64,000 bases of DNA from JBGRQA01 sp041725895 (GCA_041725895.1 JBGRQA010000004.1:124001-188000); one strand, 5' to 3'. Counted from the stretch's first letter, positions 25,630 to 35,450 are shown. Notes: generated from the letters alone by a model not told the origin. Numbers and translations are program-made.

Positions 25630-26469
25630 CTATGCTTTGGTTTTGCGAGTTCTTCTCTTAGACTTAGCAGCCAATTCAGCTTTATCTGCTTCTTCCAGAC
25701 TATGGTCGAAATCACAGATGTATCGGTCTACTAAAATTCTACCGCAATACTCACAAACGATAATCTTTTTACGGGAACGAATATCCAATTGACGCTGAGG
25801 TGGAATTTTATTAAAACAACCGCCACAAGCATCACGCTCTACGGTAACAACTGCCAAACCGTTTCTTGAATTCTCACGAATACGAGTATAAGCTGTCAAA
25901 AGACGCTCTTCGATTCTTGCCTTAAATGAATCGGACTGCTCACCCAAAGAATTCTCTTCCTTTTGAGTTTCTGCAACAATTTCATCCAACTCATTCTTTT
26001 TCATGGTAAGGTCAGCATTCTTCTCTTCCAATAAACCTTTCGAAGAATCTACAAGAGCTTTCTTGTTTCCCATTTCGGCATTAAACTCTTTGATCCGCTT
26101 TTCACACAATTCAATTTCCAGGTTCTGAAATTCAATTTCTTTGGAAATGGAGTCGAATTCACGGTTGTTGCGCACATTCATCTGTTGTGCTTCATATTTT
26201 TTAATCAACAAACCGGCTTCCTTAATCTCCTGCTTCTTTTTGGTAATAGTATCCCCTAGTTCCTTGGTCTCAACCTCAAGGTTGTTGATTCTGGTTTCAA
26301 GTCCCGCAATCTCATCTTCCAAATCCTGAACTTCTAACGGCAGCTCCCCTCTCAGCGTTCTAATTTTGTCAATTTCAGAGTCAACTCTTTGCATTTCATA
26401 CAGAGTTCTCAATTTTTCTTCCACTGAAATATCCTTAAAATCTGCAGCTTTTGGATCTTGTGTAGTCAT
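25630..26469 (-). CDS. Coiled-coil protein with C-terminal C4 zinc ribbon
   Basis: A 279-residue cytoplasmic protein. Residues about 15-190 form a long charged coiled coil (heptads such as VQDLEDEIAGLETRINNLEV). The C-terminal zinc ribbon has two CxxC pairs: CGGCF and CEYCGR, about 25 residues apart. The family (COG1579-like) is usually described as a nucleic-acid-binding protein without a settled role. It starts 3 bp after the Nif3-like gene on the same strand, a pairing I recall as common in other bacteria. Confidence 0.85.
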   Translation of the reverse strand: MTTQDPKAADFKDISVEEKLRTLYEMQRVDSEIDKIRTLRGELPLEVQDLEDEIAGLETRINNLEVETKELGDTITKKKQEIKEAGLLIKKYEAQQMNVRNNREFDSISKEIEFQNLEIELCEKRIKEFNAEMGNKKALVDSSKGLLEEKNADLTMKKNELDEIVAETQKEENSLGEQSDSFKARIEERLLTAYTRIRENSRNGLAVVTVERDACGGCFNKIPPQRQLDIRSRKKIIVCEYCGRILVDRYICDFDHSLEEADKAELAAKSKRRTRKTKA

Positions 26470-26472
26470 ATT

Positions 26473-27573
26473 TTACAAATAATTAATTGGATTCGAATTT
26501 ATCTCAGACATTAGAACCGCAAAGTTAGGGAATTTTTTTGTAACTCTCTCATAAAAAATCTCCTTAGTAAACTGTTCACTTTCAAAATGTCCGATGTCTG
26601 CTATTACAATTCTGTCTTCGGCATCAAAAAATTCATGATATTTAAAATCTCCAGTGATGAAAATATCAGCCTGAGCAGCAATAGCATTTTTCAGTAAAAA
26701 GCTACCACTTCCGCCACATACGGCAACTCTGGAAATCTGAGGTTTCACAATGGAAGTATAACGTACAACACCAGCCTCGAACACCTCTTTCACTTTAGAG
26801 AGAAAATCCATTGTATCCATGGGCTCACTCAATTCACCCACCATTCCTATTCCCACCTGAGTATTTGCATTGTCCAGGCTATAAATATCGTAAGCCACCT
26901 CTTCGTAAGGGTGTGCGTCCTGAAGTGCACTGAGCACCTTGCCTTGAAGATGCCGTGGAAAAATGGTTTCTACTCTCACTTCAGGTTCAAGATGAACAAC
27001 TCCCTGTTTCCCCACAAATGGCTGGGTATTTTCTCCGCCACGAAAACTCCCGGTACCCTCCAGATTGTAGCTGCAGGAATCGTAATTGCCTATACAACCC
27101 GCTCCAGCATCGAACAAGGCATTTCTCACCATCTCGGCATGATCCGTTGGTATAAAAGTCACTAACTTTTTCAGATCCCCCTCTATTGGGGACAAAACAC
27201 GGGGATCTTCCAGGCCCAACTTCTCACAAATCCTGCTGTTAACACCTCCCTGCACCGCATCCAAATTGGTATGAGCGGCATAGATTGCAATACCTTCCCG
27301 GATGGCAGCCATCACGGTACGCTCTACATAGTTGTTTCCGTTAAATCGCTTCAGTCCCTTAAAAACGATAGGGTGATGAGCAATAATCAGATTCGCCCCT
27401 TTGGCCTTGGCCTCCTCTACTACTTTCTCAACTACATCAAGGCAAATTAAAACTCCGGTTACCTCATCCTGAGGACGACCAACAATCAAGCCGGCATTAT
27501 CATAAGACTCTTGATAGGACAAGGGGGCCATTTCTTCTATTGCTGATACAATATCTCTTACTTTCAACTCCAC
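26473..27573 (-). CDS. Nif3-like dinuclear metal centre protein (YqfO type)
   Basis: A 366-residue protein with a Nif3 domain split by an inserted PII/CutA-like domain. Metal-binding motifs are HHP in IIAHHPIVFKGLKRF, HTNLDAVQGGVN, and the C-terminal GDFKYHEFFDAEDR with IGHFESEQF. Dinuclear sites and hexameric assembly are known for the family. It has been linked to GTP cyclohydrolase I type 2 annotation, but the activity is unsettled. The start is GTG at 27573, with no nearby in-frame ATG before the conserved N-terminus. It lies between MerR and zinc-ribbon genes, all on the minus strand. Confidence 0.9.
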   Translation of the reverse strand: MELKVRDIVSAIEEMAPLSYQESYDNAGLIVGRPQDEVTGVLICLDVVEKVVEEAKAKGANLIIAHHPIVFKGLKRFNGNNYVERTVMAAIREGIAIYAAHTNLDAVQGGVNSRICEKLGLEDPRVLSPIEGDLKKLVTFIPTDHAEMVRNALFDAGAGCIGNYDSCSYNLEGTGSFRGGENTQPFVGKQGVVHLEPEVRVETIFPRHLQGKVLSALQDAHPYEEVAYDIYSLDNANTQVGIGMVGELSEPMDTMDFLSKVKEVFEAGVVRYTSIVKPQISRVAVCGGSGSFLLKNAIAAQADIFITGDFKYHEFFDAEDRIVIADIGHFESEQFTKEIFYERVTKKFPNFAVLMSEINSNPINYL

Positions 27574-27587
27574 AAAAATTAATACGT

Positions 27588-27923
27588 TTACAATTCTTCC
27601 CGAATCTCAAGAAGCATATCCCGAATCTCCTGAAGACGGGTTACCACATCAAAATTATTTTGGGTATCCTCCTTATTCTCCTTCAGTTTCTTTTGTGCTC
27701 CTTTCAGGGTCATGCCCCGTTCCTTTACCAAATGATAAATCAAATGAAAATTTTCAATATCCTGCTTGGTAAAAAAACGATTTCCTTTCTTATTCTTTTT
27801 CGGTTTAATGATATCAAACTCCTTCTCCCAAAAACGTATCAGGGAGGCGTTCACCTGAAACATTTCAGCTACCTCACCGATTGAATAAAACAATTTCTCT
27901 ATTTTTTTTTCCTTGTAGGGCAC
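27588..27923 (-). CDS. MerR-family transcriptional regulator
   Basis: A 111-residue one-domain regulator. The MerR winged helix is YSIGEVAEMFQVNASLIRFWE, followed by wing residues FDIIKPKKNKKGNRFF and a short C-terminal dimer helix. There is no effector domain or cysteine metal site, so it may respond only to promoter architecture. The start is GTG at 27923, with no suitable ATG. It is the first gene of a minus-strand group (MerR, Nif3, zinc ribbon) that may be one operon, with a 14-bp gap to Nif3. Confidence 0.86.
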   Translation of the reverse strand: MPYKEKKIEKLFYSIGEVAEMFQVNASLIRFWEKEFDIIKPKKNKKGNRFFTKQDIENFHLIYHLVKERGMTLKGAQKKLKENKEDTQNNFDVVTRLQEIRDMLLEIREEL

Positions 27924-27955
27924 TTCGTAGTTATTTGAATTCTAACTCTAATGTA

Positions 27956-27992
27956 CAAAATAAAATGGCACGAAAAGAAACTCTTCGTGCCA
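27956..27992 (-). terminator. Terminator of the M23 peptidase gene
   Basis: TGGCACGAA and TTCGTGCCA form a 9-bp stem around a 9-nt loop. The minus-strand product continues TTTTATTTTG. It lies 35 bp past the M23 stop. Confidence 0.7.
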
Positions 27993-28026
27993 CATTTTTA
28001 TGTTTTCCTAAATTTTGACGACGGAT

Positions 28027-28995
28027 CTAATCCATAGTTTGACCAGTGTTGGCAGCAAACTCAACCATTCGATCGTAATCATCAGCCGAAAGGTCGTTAA
28101 AATAGTAGTTTATTGGATTCACCGTACGGTTGTTCTTTCGTACTTCATAATGTAGGTGAGGACCAGTTGATTTTCCGGTATTTCCAAGATATCCGATCAC
28201 CTCTCCTCGCTTCACCTTCTGACCTTTTCTACAATTGTAGCCACTTAAGTGACCATAAAGGGTCTTGTAACCATAGCCATGATCAATCACAATCCTCTTT
28301 CCATATCCCCGGGCAGTTCTTGCCTGCTTCACAACACCATCGCCAGTTGCGTAGATTGGGGTTCCGATTTTTCCGGTAAAGTCCATTCCATCATGAAACT
28401 TACGGGTTTTGTAAATCGGATGGATTCTATTCCCATATCCTGATGAAATACGTCCAAAATCTTTAATCGCAATGGGCATAATTGCCGGAATGGCAGCCAA
28501 CATTTCAAATTTATTCTTCACCATATCCTCCACATCATCGTAGGACTTGGACTGTACATATAAAGATTTTGAAAGATGATCCAGTTTCTTGGCGGTTGAA
28601 ATAACCAGTTCCGAATTCTCCAGATTCTCCAGACGAGCATAACGGTTTACACCACCGTAACCTGCTTTTCGAACACTCGAATGAATCGGTTCCGCTTCAA
28701 AAATCACCCGGTAAATATTATCATCCCGCTGCTCAAGGTCATCCAATACTTTTTTTAGTTGACCAACTTCCTTATTCATCAATACATACTGCGACAACAA
28801 TTGCTGATTTTCGCGTATTAGAGCCTTCTCCTTAGGAGAATCGAAAAAATAAGAGAGAGCCACTAAGAGCACAACGGCCAATACAAGGCTGGAACCAATA
28901 TGCTTAAGAAAATTCACCAAACGAATTTTTAATCCGTTCTCAATTTTCTCATAACTAATAGACTCAGGATTAAAACGATACTTAATCTTCGCCAT
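28027..28995 (-). CDS. M23-family membrane-anchored metallopeptidase
   Basis: A peptidoglycan endopeptidase or an amidase-activating relative. One N-terminal membrane anchor lies at about residues 33-53, then a coiled-coil region (about 60-105), then a LytM/M23 domain at about 175-290. Catalytic motifs are present: HDGMDF (H-x3-D), the HGYGYKTLYGHLSG region, and HLHYEV, so the zinc site looks complete and the enzyme active. It is 322 residues long and a single gene divergent from alaS. It is probably involved in cell-wall remodelling during division. Confidence 0.9.
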   Translation of the reverse strand: MAKIKYRFNPESISYEKIENGLKIRLVNFLKHIGSSLVLAVVLLVALSYFFDSPKEKALIRENQQLLSQYVLMNKEVGQLKKVLDDLEQRDDNIYRVIFEAEPIHSSVRKAGYGGVNRYARLENLENSELVISTAKKLDHLSKSLYVQSKSYDDVEDMVKNKFEMLAAIPAIMPIAIKDFGRISSGYGNRIHPIYKTRKFHDGMDFTGKIGTPIYATGDGVVKQARTARGYGKRIVIDHGYGYKTLYGHLSGYNCRKGQKVKRGEVIGYLGNTGKSTGPHLHYEVRKNNRTVNPINYYFNDLSADDYDRMVEFAANTGQTMD

Positions 28996-29071
28996 ATGAA
29001 ATTTTTACGTTATTTTTACAATAACAAATAATTTTTACACCAAATAAAGGAACAAAATTAAGGAAATAATC

Positions 29072-29079
29072 TAACTTTG
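29072..29079 (+). promoter_or_regulatory. Candidate -7 box of alaS
   Basis: TAACTTTG matches TAnnTTTG, 45 bp upstream of the preferred alaS ATG. No TTTG lies 19-20 bp further upstream, so support is partial. Confidence 0.35.
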
Positions 29080-29124
29080 CAAGCTAAGTATCAAAATCCC
29101 ATTGATTTAAAACATAAAGTACGC

Positions 29125-31755
29125 ATGAATTCTAGCGAGATAAGACAAACGTTCCTGGATTTCTTTCAATCCAAGCAACACAAGATAGTGTCTTCGGCAC
29201 CAATGGTTATCAAAGATGACCCAACCCTGATGTTTACAAATGCAGGGATGAATCAGTTTAAAGACCTCTTTTTAGGAAATGCACCTATCAAGTACAGTCG
29301 AATTTCCAATTCTCAAAAATGCCTAAGGGTTTCCGGAAAACATAACGACCTGGAAGAGGTAGGCCATGATACCTACCACCATACCATGTTCGAAATGCTG
29401 GGAAACTGGTCTTTTGGAGATTACTTTAAGAAAGAAGCCATCGATTGGGCCTGGGAACTTTTAGTGGATGTTTACAAACTACCTCAGGACCGTTTGTATG
29501 CAACAATTTTTGAAGGAGCTGCAGATGATGATCTGGAACGGGATGAAGAGGCGTACCAATACTGGACCAAATTTCTACCTGCGGAAAGAATTCTAAACGG
29601 GAACAAGAAGGATAACTTCTGGGAAATGGGTGAAATAGGACCATGTGGCCCTTGCTCTGAAATTCACATCGACCTTCGAAGCGATGAAGAGCGCAAACTG
29701 GTTGATGGACGTGACTTGGTAAATATGGATCACCCACAGGTGATCGAAATCTGGAACCTTGTTTTCATGCAGTTCAACCGTAAAGCGGATGGAAGCCTGG
29801 AAACTCTGCCTCATCAACACGTTGACACAGGAATGGGATTTGAGCGCCTTTGTATGGCACTACAGGGCAAAACCTCTAACTACGATACAGATGTGTTCCA
29901 ACCTATCATCAAGGTAATAGCTGAAAAAGGTGGATTCCAATATGGTGATAAGGAGGAAAACGACATTGCAATGCGTGTTATTGCCGACCACGTACGTACC
30001 ATCGCCTTTGCAATTACCGACGGTCAGTTGCCTTCGAATAACAAAGCAGGTTACGTAATTCGTAGAATTCTTCGTCGTGCAGTTCGCTACGGCTACACTT
30101 TCCTGAATCTGAAAGAGCCTTTCATGTTCAGCCTGGTTCCTGTACTAATTGATGTAATGGGTAAACATTTCCCTGAGTTAATTAAACAGCAAACTTTAAT
30201 CGAAAAGGTAATCAAAGAGGAAGAGCAATCCTTCCTTCGTACTCTTGCCAACGGAATCCGTTTGCTGGATCAGATTATCGACAAGACCAAGAAACAGGAC
30301 TTCAAGGTTATTCCAGGTAAGGTTGCCTTTGAATTGTATGATACCTATGGATTCCCATTGGATTTGACGGAGTTGATTCTGAAAGAAAATGATTTGGTGG
30401 TAAACCGAAAAGAGTTCAAGGAAGAAATGGAAGCCCAGAAGAGTCGTTCTCGTTCTGCTGCATCTGTTGATACCAGTGACTGGATTGAGATTGTGAAGGA
30501 CGACGTGGAAGAATTCATCGGTTACGATTACCTGAATACAGATGTAAAAATCACTCGATACCGCAAAATTACTGCCAAAGGGAAAGATCTATACCAACTG
30601 GTATTCAACATTACGCCTTTCTACGGCGAAAGTGGTGGTCAGGTAGGTGATACCGGTTATATTGAAGCCAATGGAGAAAAAATTTCCATTATTGACACAC
30701 AGAAAGAACATGGTCTAATTGTTCATATCACAAAAGAACTACCTAAAGATCCTACTACAACCTTTAATGCTGTAGTTAGCGAAAGTAAAAGAACACTCAC
30801 TGCCAACAATCACACCGCCACCCACCTGCTTCATGCTGCATTGCGCGAAGTTCTGGGCGACCATGTTGAGCAGAAGGGATCGCTGGTAAATTCGGATCAT
30901 TTGCGTTTCGACTTCTCTCACTTCCAGAAAGTAACCGATGAGGAAATTGAACGAGTGGAAGAAATTGTAAACCAAAAAATCCGCATGAATATTGCACTGG
31001 AAGAGAAACGTACCATTCCAATGCAGGAGGCTACAGAAATGGGAGCCGTGGCACTGTTTGGCGAAAAGTACGGTGATCTTGTTCGCGTGATTAAATTTGG
31101 AGAATCGGTGGAATTGTGCGGAGGAACCCACGTAGCTGCAACCGGACAAATCGGTTTCTTTAAAATCACTACTGAGAGTGCTATTGCTGCCGGTATTCGT
31201 CGAATTGAGGCCATTACTGCTGTGAAGGCTGAAAAGTATGTGAACAACATGCTAAATACCTTAAAGGAAATTCAGAACATTTTTAAATCCAAGCAGAACC
31301 TGATCAAGACCATCGAAGGAATCATGGCAGAGAACTCCGACCTAAGGAAAGATTTGGAAGGATTCGAGAAGGAAAAGCTAAAGGTGATCAAGAATGCATT
31401 GAAAGGAGGCATCAGTGTTGAAAAAGATATTAATTTCATTACTGAAAAATTAAGCCTTAATTCAGCCGGAGATGCCAAAGACATTGCCTACCAGTTGAAA
31501 GGTGAGGTGGAAAATCTGGTTCTTATTCTGGGTTGCGAAATGAATGGAAAAGCCAACCTGACCATTATGCTTTCGGATAACCTGGTGAAGGATTACAATC
31601 TGAATGCAGGAGCAATTGTTCGTGAAGCTGCCAAAGAAATCAAAGGTGGTGGAGGCGGACAGCCATTCTTCGCATCCGCTGGTGGTAAAGATCCAAATGG
31701 ATTGGAATCAGCTATCGAAAAAGCTAAGAAGATGATTCTACACAATCTGAAATAA
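29125..31755 (+). CDS. alaS: Alanine--tRNA ligase
   Basis: A class II synthetase that charges tRNA-Ala and hydrolyses mischarged Ser and Gly. The N-terminal catalytic core starts EIRQTFLDFFQSKQHKIV with SAPMVIKDDPTLMFTNAG. The editing domain contains HTATHLLHAALREVLG (H-x3-H) and CGGTHV, and the C-Ala domain with GGGGGQPFFASAGGKD ends the protein. The ATG at 29125 gives 876 residues, the normal length. The frame extends to a TTG at 29077, which overlaps the -7 box and is unlikely. It stands alone, with a strong terminator after it. Confidence 0.96.
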   Translation: MNSSEIRQTFLDFFQSKQHKIVSSAPMVIKDDPTLMFTNAGMNQFKDLFLGNAPIKYSRISNSQKCLRVSGKHNDLEEVGHDTYHHTMFEMLGNWSFGDYFKKEAIDWAWELLVDVYKLPQDRLYATIFEGAADDDLERDEEAYQYWTKFLPAERILNGNKKDNFWEMGEIGPCGPCSEIHIDLRSDEERKLVDGRDLVNMDHPQVIEIWNLVFMQFNRKADGSLETLPHQHVDTGMGFERLCMALQGKTSNYDTDVFQPIIKVIAEKGGFQYGDKEENDIAMRVIADHVRTIAFAITDGQLPSNNKAGYVIRRILRRAVRYGYTFLNLKEPFMFSLVPVLIDVMGKHFPELIKQQTLIEKVIKEEEQSFLRTLANGIRLLDQIIDKTKKQDFKVIPGKVAFELYDTYGFPLDLTELILKENDLVVNRKEFKEEMEAQKSRSRSAASVDTSDWIEIVKDDVEEFIGYDYLNTDVKITRYRKITAKGKDLYQLVFNITPFYGESGGQVGDTGYIEANGEKISIIDTQKEHGLIVHITKELPKDPTTTFNAVVSESKRTLTANNHTATHLLHAALREVLGDHVEQKGSLVNSDHLRFDFSHFQKVTDEEIERVEEIVNQKIRMNIALEEKRTIPMQEATEMGAVALFGEKYGDLVRVIKFGESVELCGGTHVAATGQIGFFKITTESAIAAGIRRIEAITAVKAEKYVNNMLNTLKEIQNIFKSKQNLIKTIEGIMAENSDLRKDLEGFEKEKLKVIKNALKGGISVEKDINFITEKLSLNSAGDAKDIAYQLKGEVENLVLILGCEMNGKANLTIMLSDNLVKDYNLNAGAIVREAAKEIKGGGGGQPFFASAGGKDPNGLESAIEKAKKMILHNLK

Positions 31756-31760
31756 ACATC

Positions 31761-31796
31761 AAAAAGCTCTCAGTTATTGCTGAGAGCTTTTTTTTT
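31761..31796. terminator. Terminator between alaS and the ccsA-like gene
   Basis: AGCTCTCAG and CTGAGAGCT make a 9-bp stem around TTATTG, flanked by A5 and T9. It lies between convergent genes. The T tract favours the plus strand (alaS), and the A run gives a weaker T tract for the other side. Confidence 0.85.
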
Positions 31797-31801
31797 ACTC
31801 T

Positions 31802-32587
31802 TTAAGTTGCCTGAGAATAGGTATGAACACTCATTTCCGCGGAGGGTAGATAATTCACGCCAAACCAACAGATCATCAGAATTACAAAGGCCAATGCCAG
31901 TATCCAAAGGGAACTGGTATAACGCTTGGGATATTGATAGCGGCGGTGAATATAGACCAAATACCCCATCCAGGTAAGAAATGCCCATGTTTCCTTAGGA
32001 TCCCAGGTCCAGTAATGCCCCCAGGCCTCTTTGGCCCACAGAGCTCCAAACAACAATCCTAAAGTAAGAAAGGCAAAACCGAGATAGACCAGGTTATCGG
32101 CCATATCAACCACTTTCCCATCCCCTTTCCGATGGTAAAACTGGTACAATCCTTTAACTGCCACCAGTGATGATGCAGCCAGGAAAGCATAAGCAAAAAT
32201 GTACACGATTACATGGGGAACAAACCAAGGACTCTGCAGAGCAGGCATCAGGGTTTTGGAAAAATTCTCCGGATTCAAATAGTTAATGCCCAAAAAAAGG
32301 ATAGCCAAACCCAAACTATAGAAAAGCATCCAATTGTATTTCCAGCGACGGTAGGTAATAAAACCAATGGCCGGTAAAAAGAGGGAATACCACAACCTGG
32401 TTTCCCCTAATGTACGAAGAGGTGGACGCTCCAACTCCACCCAAAGGGCCACAATGAAAGTAACAAGAAGTGTTATTCCCAGCACAACCAAAAAGTTTCG
32501 AATCAAGCTTTTTTTGTGCAGAATCATAGCCAGTAGCCATACAAAAGCAGTAACCCCGGCGGTAAGGGTAAAATTTTGCCACATCAT
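31802..32587 (-). CDS. CcsA-like haem handling/cytochrome c assembly protein (split system)
   Basis: An integral-membrane protein of 261 residues with about eight helices. The tryptophan-rich haem-binding motif is WGHYWTWDPKETWAF, as in CcsA/ResC/CcmC. Histidines in VPHVIVYIFAY and near the C-terminus (MSVHTYS) are candidate axial ligands. Its ATG overlaps the resB stop by four bases, so the two are translationally coupled. It is the last gene of the nrf locus. It forms the haem lyase with the ResB-like partner and probably serves NrfA or NrfH. Confidence 0.88.
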   Translation of the reverse strand: MMWQNFTLTAGVTAFVWLLAMILHKKSLIRNFLVVLGITLLVTFIVALWVELERPPLRTLGETRLWYSLFLPAIGFITYRRWKYNWMLFYSLGLAILFLGINYLNPENFSKTLMPALQSPWFVPHVIVYIFAYAFLAASSLVAVKGLYQFYHRKGDGKVVDMADNLVYLGFAFLTLGLLFGALWAKEAWGHYWTWDPKETWAFLTWMGYLVYIHRRYQYPKRYTSSLWILALAFVILMICWFGVNYLPSAEMSVHTYSQAT

Positions 32588-33819
32588 AGACTAAGCTCTC
32601 CTTTTCGTTTTCCGATCCAAAAAATATGGATCGCTCCAATTATCATCATGAAGATCCCCAGATAAACCAGAGGTTGCCAGGGATCGCGAACCAATTCAAC
32701 AATACTGAACTGAGAATATTTCCCCATTTTTTCATCGTAACTTAATTGATAAATTTTCCATCCATCCATAGTAAAAGGTTTGTTCACCTCCAGAATCACC
32801 TCAGCCTTTTTTCCGGAAGGGGTAAAAACAACTACTTCTGAGCTAAACCTTTTGGGTTCCGGAACCGTCATAACCAATGAATGTTGATCGTCCAACTTCA
32901 GAGACTCATGCTGCATGTTAAAACTGCCACAGCTAATCCATCCCTCCAATTCCATACCCTGCTGATCTTTCACCCGTATCCTTGCCGAAGGAACTGCTCC
33001 AAAATCATTCAATTGATGATACCTGTTTCCAAATCGCCCGGAGGATTCCAGAAAATTTACAATCTCTACATTCCAGTCGTGCAATTCGCATTCCATCCCC
33101 TCCTCTATCATAATCATGGAAGGTTGAGTCTTCTCGTAAAGTTCTCCTGTACTATTCTCAACTACTGCCAACTTGGGATGGAACTCCTCAATCCGAAAAT
33201 CCTTCAAATGGATAGCAAGAGGCAATTCATACAACTTCCCTTTATCATCGTAGGCACGCCATTCAGTTTTGTTTTCGGTCAGATTCATCTTAAGACGTAC
33301 CAGGTCTCCGGCTCCCAGACCTCCTGCCCAAATGGCAATCCAAAGGCCCAAATGACTGCAGACAAAGCCCCAGTTTTTCAAACGAAAGAAAAATAGCCTT
33401 CGAACCGTAACCAATCCCAAAATCAGCAACAGATAGAGGCTGATCAATAGAAATGGCCAAGTGGAAGTCATCCGGTTCAAACCTAACATAGCCATCCAGC
33501 CCTCCTCTTGAGAAGCCACCTGAGGAGTTATCCCCATCAACAAAACTAAAAAAGTAAGGGTTACAATTGCACTAACAGAAGCAGGAATCCCCGACAACCA
33601 TTTCAGCCAGGTAGTCTGTCCAAAAAGAAAATGAAGCAGCAAAACAGCTACTATAAAAACCCCTCCTGCAATGGCATTGACAGGAAATACCATTTGACCG
33701 GGACTGGTTCCCGTAAGAAACTCCAATACGAAGCCAATTCCCATTAAACCTACAGAAAACAAAAAACTCTCGGAATACCCCCACGGAGCTTCCCAAAGTT
33801 GTCTGGAAGATCTGTTCAT
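32584..33819 (-). CDS. ResB-like cytochrome c biogenesis protein (split system)
   Basis: The second half of a split System II haem lyase. The 411 residues have hydrophobic helices at about 17-35, 47-65, 80-95, 120-140 and 155-170, a large periplasmic domain (about 175-370) and a final helix (about 378-400). It presents apocytochrome thiols or stabilises CcsA. It lies 95 bp downstream of nrfA, separated from it by a terminator-like hairpin, and is coupled to ccsA. The periplasmic domain diverges from the fused homologue at 37956, suggesting a different client. Confidence 0.87.
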   Translation of the reverse strand: MNRSSRQLWEAPWGYSESFLFSVGLMGIGFVLEFLTGTSPGQMVFPVNAIAGGVFIVAVLLLHFLFGQTTWLKWLSGIPASVSAIVTLTFLVLLMGITPQVASQEEGWMAMLGLNRMTSTWPFLLISLYLLLILGLVTVRRLFFFRLKNWGFVCSHLGLWIAIWAGGLGAGDLVRLKMNLTENKTEWRAYDDKGKLYELPLAIHLKDFRIEEFHPKLAVVENSTGELYEKTQPSMIMIEEGMECELHDWNVEIVNFLESSGRFGNRYHQLNDFGAVPSARIRVKDQQGMELEGWISCGSFNMQHESLKLDDQHSLVMTVPEPKRFSSEVVVFTPSGKKAEVILEVNKPFTMDGWKIYQLSYDEKMGKYSQFSIVELVRDPWQPLVYLGIFMMIIGAIHIFWIGKRKGELSL

Positions 33820-33856
33820 ATAGCACTTTTTAAAAAATTAATCCGATACAACAATC

Positions 33857-33897
33857 GAAAAAATAAAAAGTATGCTACCCCAGTAGGAGTAGCATGC
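33857..33897 (-). terminator. Terminator-like hairpin between nrfA and resB
   Basis: On the minus strand GCATGCTAC and GTAGCATAC pair with one mismatch, extended by TCC/GGG around a TACT loop and followed by TTTTTATTTTTT. It would end or attenuate nrfHA transcription before resB-ccsA. Confidence 0.7.
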
Positions 33898-33914
33898 AAT
33901 ATTAGTATCGTGAA

Positions 33915-35426
33915 TTATAGTTGTACCTTATATTTTTTTTCACGCTTGGCCGCTTCCTCATCCCACTTCTTCATCAAAGTGTTCTGGAAGTCTTTCTTCT
34001 CCTTATTCAGCTTATCCATTGGTAAACCAATAAATTTCTGAGCTTTTGCTTTGGTAGCAATATCGGGATACGGAATCTCCTTGTTATGACCAAGACTTGC
34101 AAGAAGTCGGGCCAGTTGAATACGAGCTTCCTGAGCCTTGGTAATACCGGTAGAAATGATACGACCGGTTTCAACAGGGGAGTGAAAAGATCCACCATGA
34201 GATGCAGCCGCATAATCCCATCTCCACTGGGCGTGACGAATTAGGGTCAACACAGGTTTCATTTGTATCTCTTTAGCTCCCAGATCCCATGCCTTCTTGG
34301 CTTCCACGTGAGCTCGAACCAATAGTTCTTCCAGCTTGTCACGATTCTCAATAATTTTATCCTGACGATCGTACACACTTTCAATCAATTTATCAGTTTC
34401 CTCACGGTGACAAACCTGGCAAGAATTGGCCACATTGTTCAATGGACTTTGAATGTGGTGATCGGTAAATTTCTGTCCGCCTTCCGATTTGTAAGGCATG
34501 TGACAATCAGCACAAGAGACTCCACGCTTAGCGTGAACACCGGTGAGATAAACCTCGTACCCCGGATGCTGTGCCTTGAGCATAGGTGCCTTACTCAACT
34601 TGTGGGTCCAGTCTTTAAATTCCATATCATCGTAGTATTTCTCCATGGCCTCCACTGACATTCCGTTATCCCATGGGAAAGTCAGGTAAGCAGCACCCTT
34701 AACGGTTTTCTTATTGAAGTAATATTCCACGTGACACTGGGCACAAACCAAAGAACGCATCTCCTGGTGAGTCGCTTTATTTATGTCCTTTCCTTGTCTT
34801 TCGAAAGCCTCAATTAATGCAGGACGACTAATTCTTAGGTTCATGGTCTCCGCATCATGACAGTCGGCGCATCCAATCGGATTCACAATCTGCTCCCCAT
34901 GCTTGGCCCATTTCCCTTTATAGAATTCAGCCACACCAATCTCGTTCATCAAACGTGGAACATCGGGACTCTTACAGGTCCAGCATGTCATTGGCATTGG
35001 CCCATCGTTAGCATTTTTTGGACCTCCGGAACGCAATGTATTGCGCAAATCTTCTACTGCATAGTAATGTCCACGCCCCTGATTGTAATCTTTGGAGAAT
35101 CCGTACCCGGCCCAAAGAACCACCAAACGTGGGTCCACTTCCAACATATCGATCATTGCCCCACCATTGTATTTACTTCGGTAGGACGTATCTGCGGTTT
35201 GTAAATAGGATTGATATTCCCGGGGAAAATTTTCACCCCAAACTTCATTGCGAGGTTCCCATTGACCGTGCTCCACCTGGGGAGTATAGGCAAAAACTGA
35301 TTCAGCTCGTCGCTCCATAATGGAGGAGGCAAGTAACCCCAGTACAAAAACAACGACCAAAGTCACCAGGAAGATAAGCCATCCCAGCCAAGGTTTCTGT
35401 TTTACCGATTCTTCTATAGGTTTCAT
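33915..35426 (-). CDS. nrfA: Cytochrome c nitrite reductase catalytic subunit (ammonia-forming)
   Basis: A periplasmic pentahaem enzyme that reduces nitrite to ammonium with six electrons. The active-site haem site is the unusual CWTCK. The other four are CADCH (twice), CAQCH and CQVCH, giving five sites in the family order. A single N-terminal helix (about 15-35, WLIFLVTLVVVFVLGLLA) acts as an uncleaved anchor or signal. The 503-residue length is normal. nrfH lies upstream with a 24-bp gap, so the products form the NrfHA menaquinol-nitrite reductase. A split haem lyase lies downstream. Confidence 0.96.
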   Translation of the reverse strand: MKPIEESVKQKPWLGWLIFLVTLVVVFVLGLLASSIMERRAESVFAYTPQVEHGQWEPRNEVWGENFPREYQSYLQTADTSYRSKYNGGAMIDMLEVDPRLVVLWAGYGFSKDYNQGRGHYYAVEDLRNTLRSGGPKNANDGPMPMTCWTCKSPDVPRLMNEIGVAEFYKGKWAKHGEQIVNPIGCADCHDAETMNLRISRPALIEAFERQGKDINKATHQEMRSLVCAQCHVEYYFNKKTVKGAAYLTFPWDNGMSVEAMEKYYDDMEFKDWTHKLSKAPMLKAQHPGYEVYLTGVHAKRGVSCADCHMPYKSEGGQKFTDHHIQSPLNNVANSCQVCHREETDKLIESVYDRQDKIIENRDKLEELLVRAHVEAKKAWDLGAKEIQMKPVLTLIRHAQWRWDYAAASHGGSFHSPVETGRIISTGITKAQEARIQLARLLASLGHNKEIPYPDIATKAKAQKFIGLPMDKLNKEKKDFQNTLMKKWDEEAAKREKKYKVQL

Positions 35427-35450
35427 AATATTCAGTTTTGTATGTTTTTG

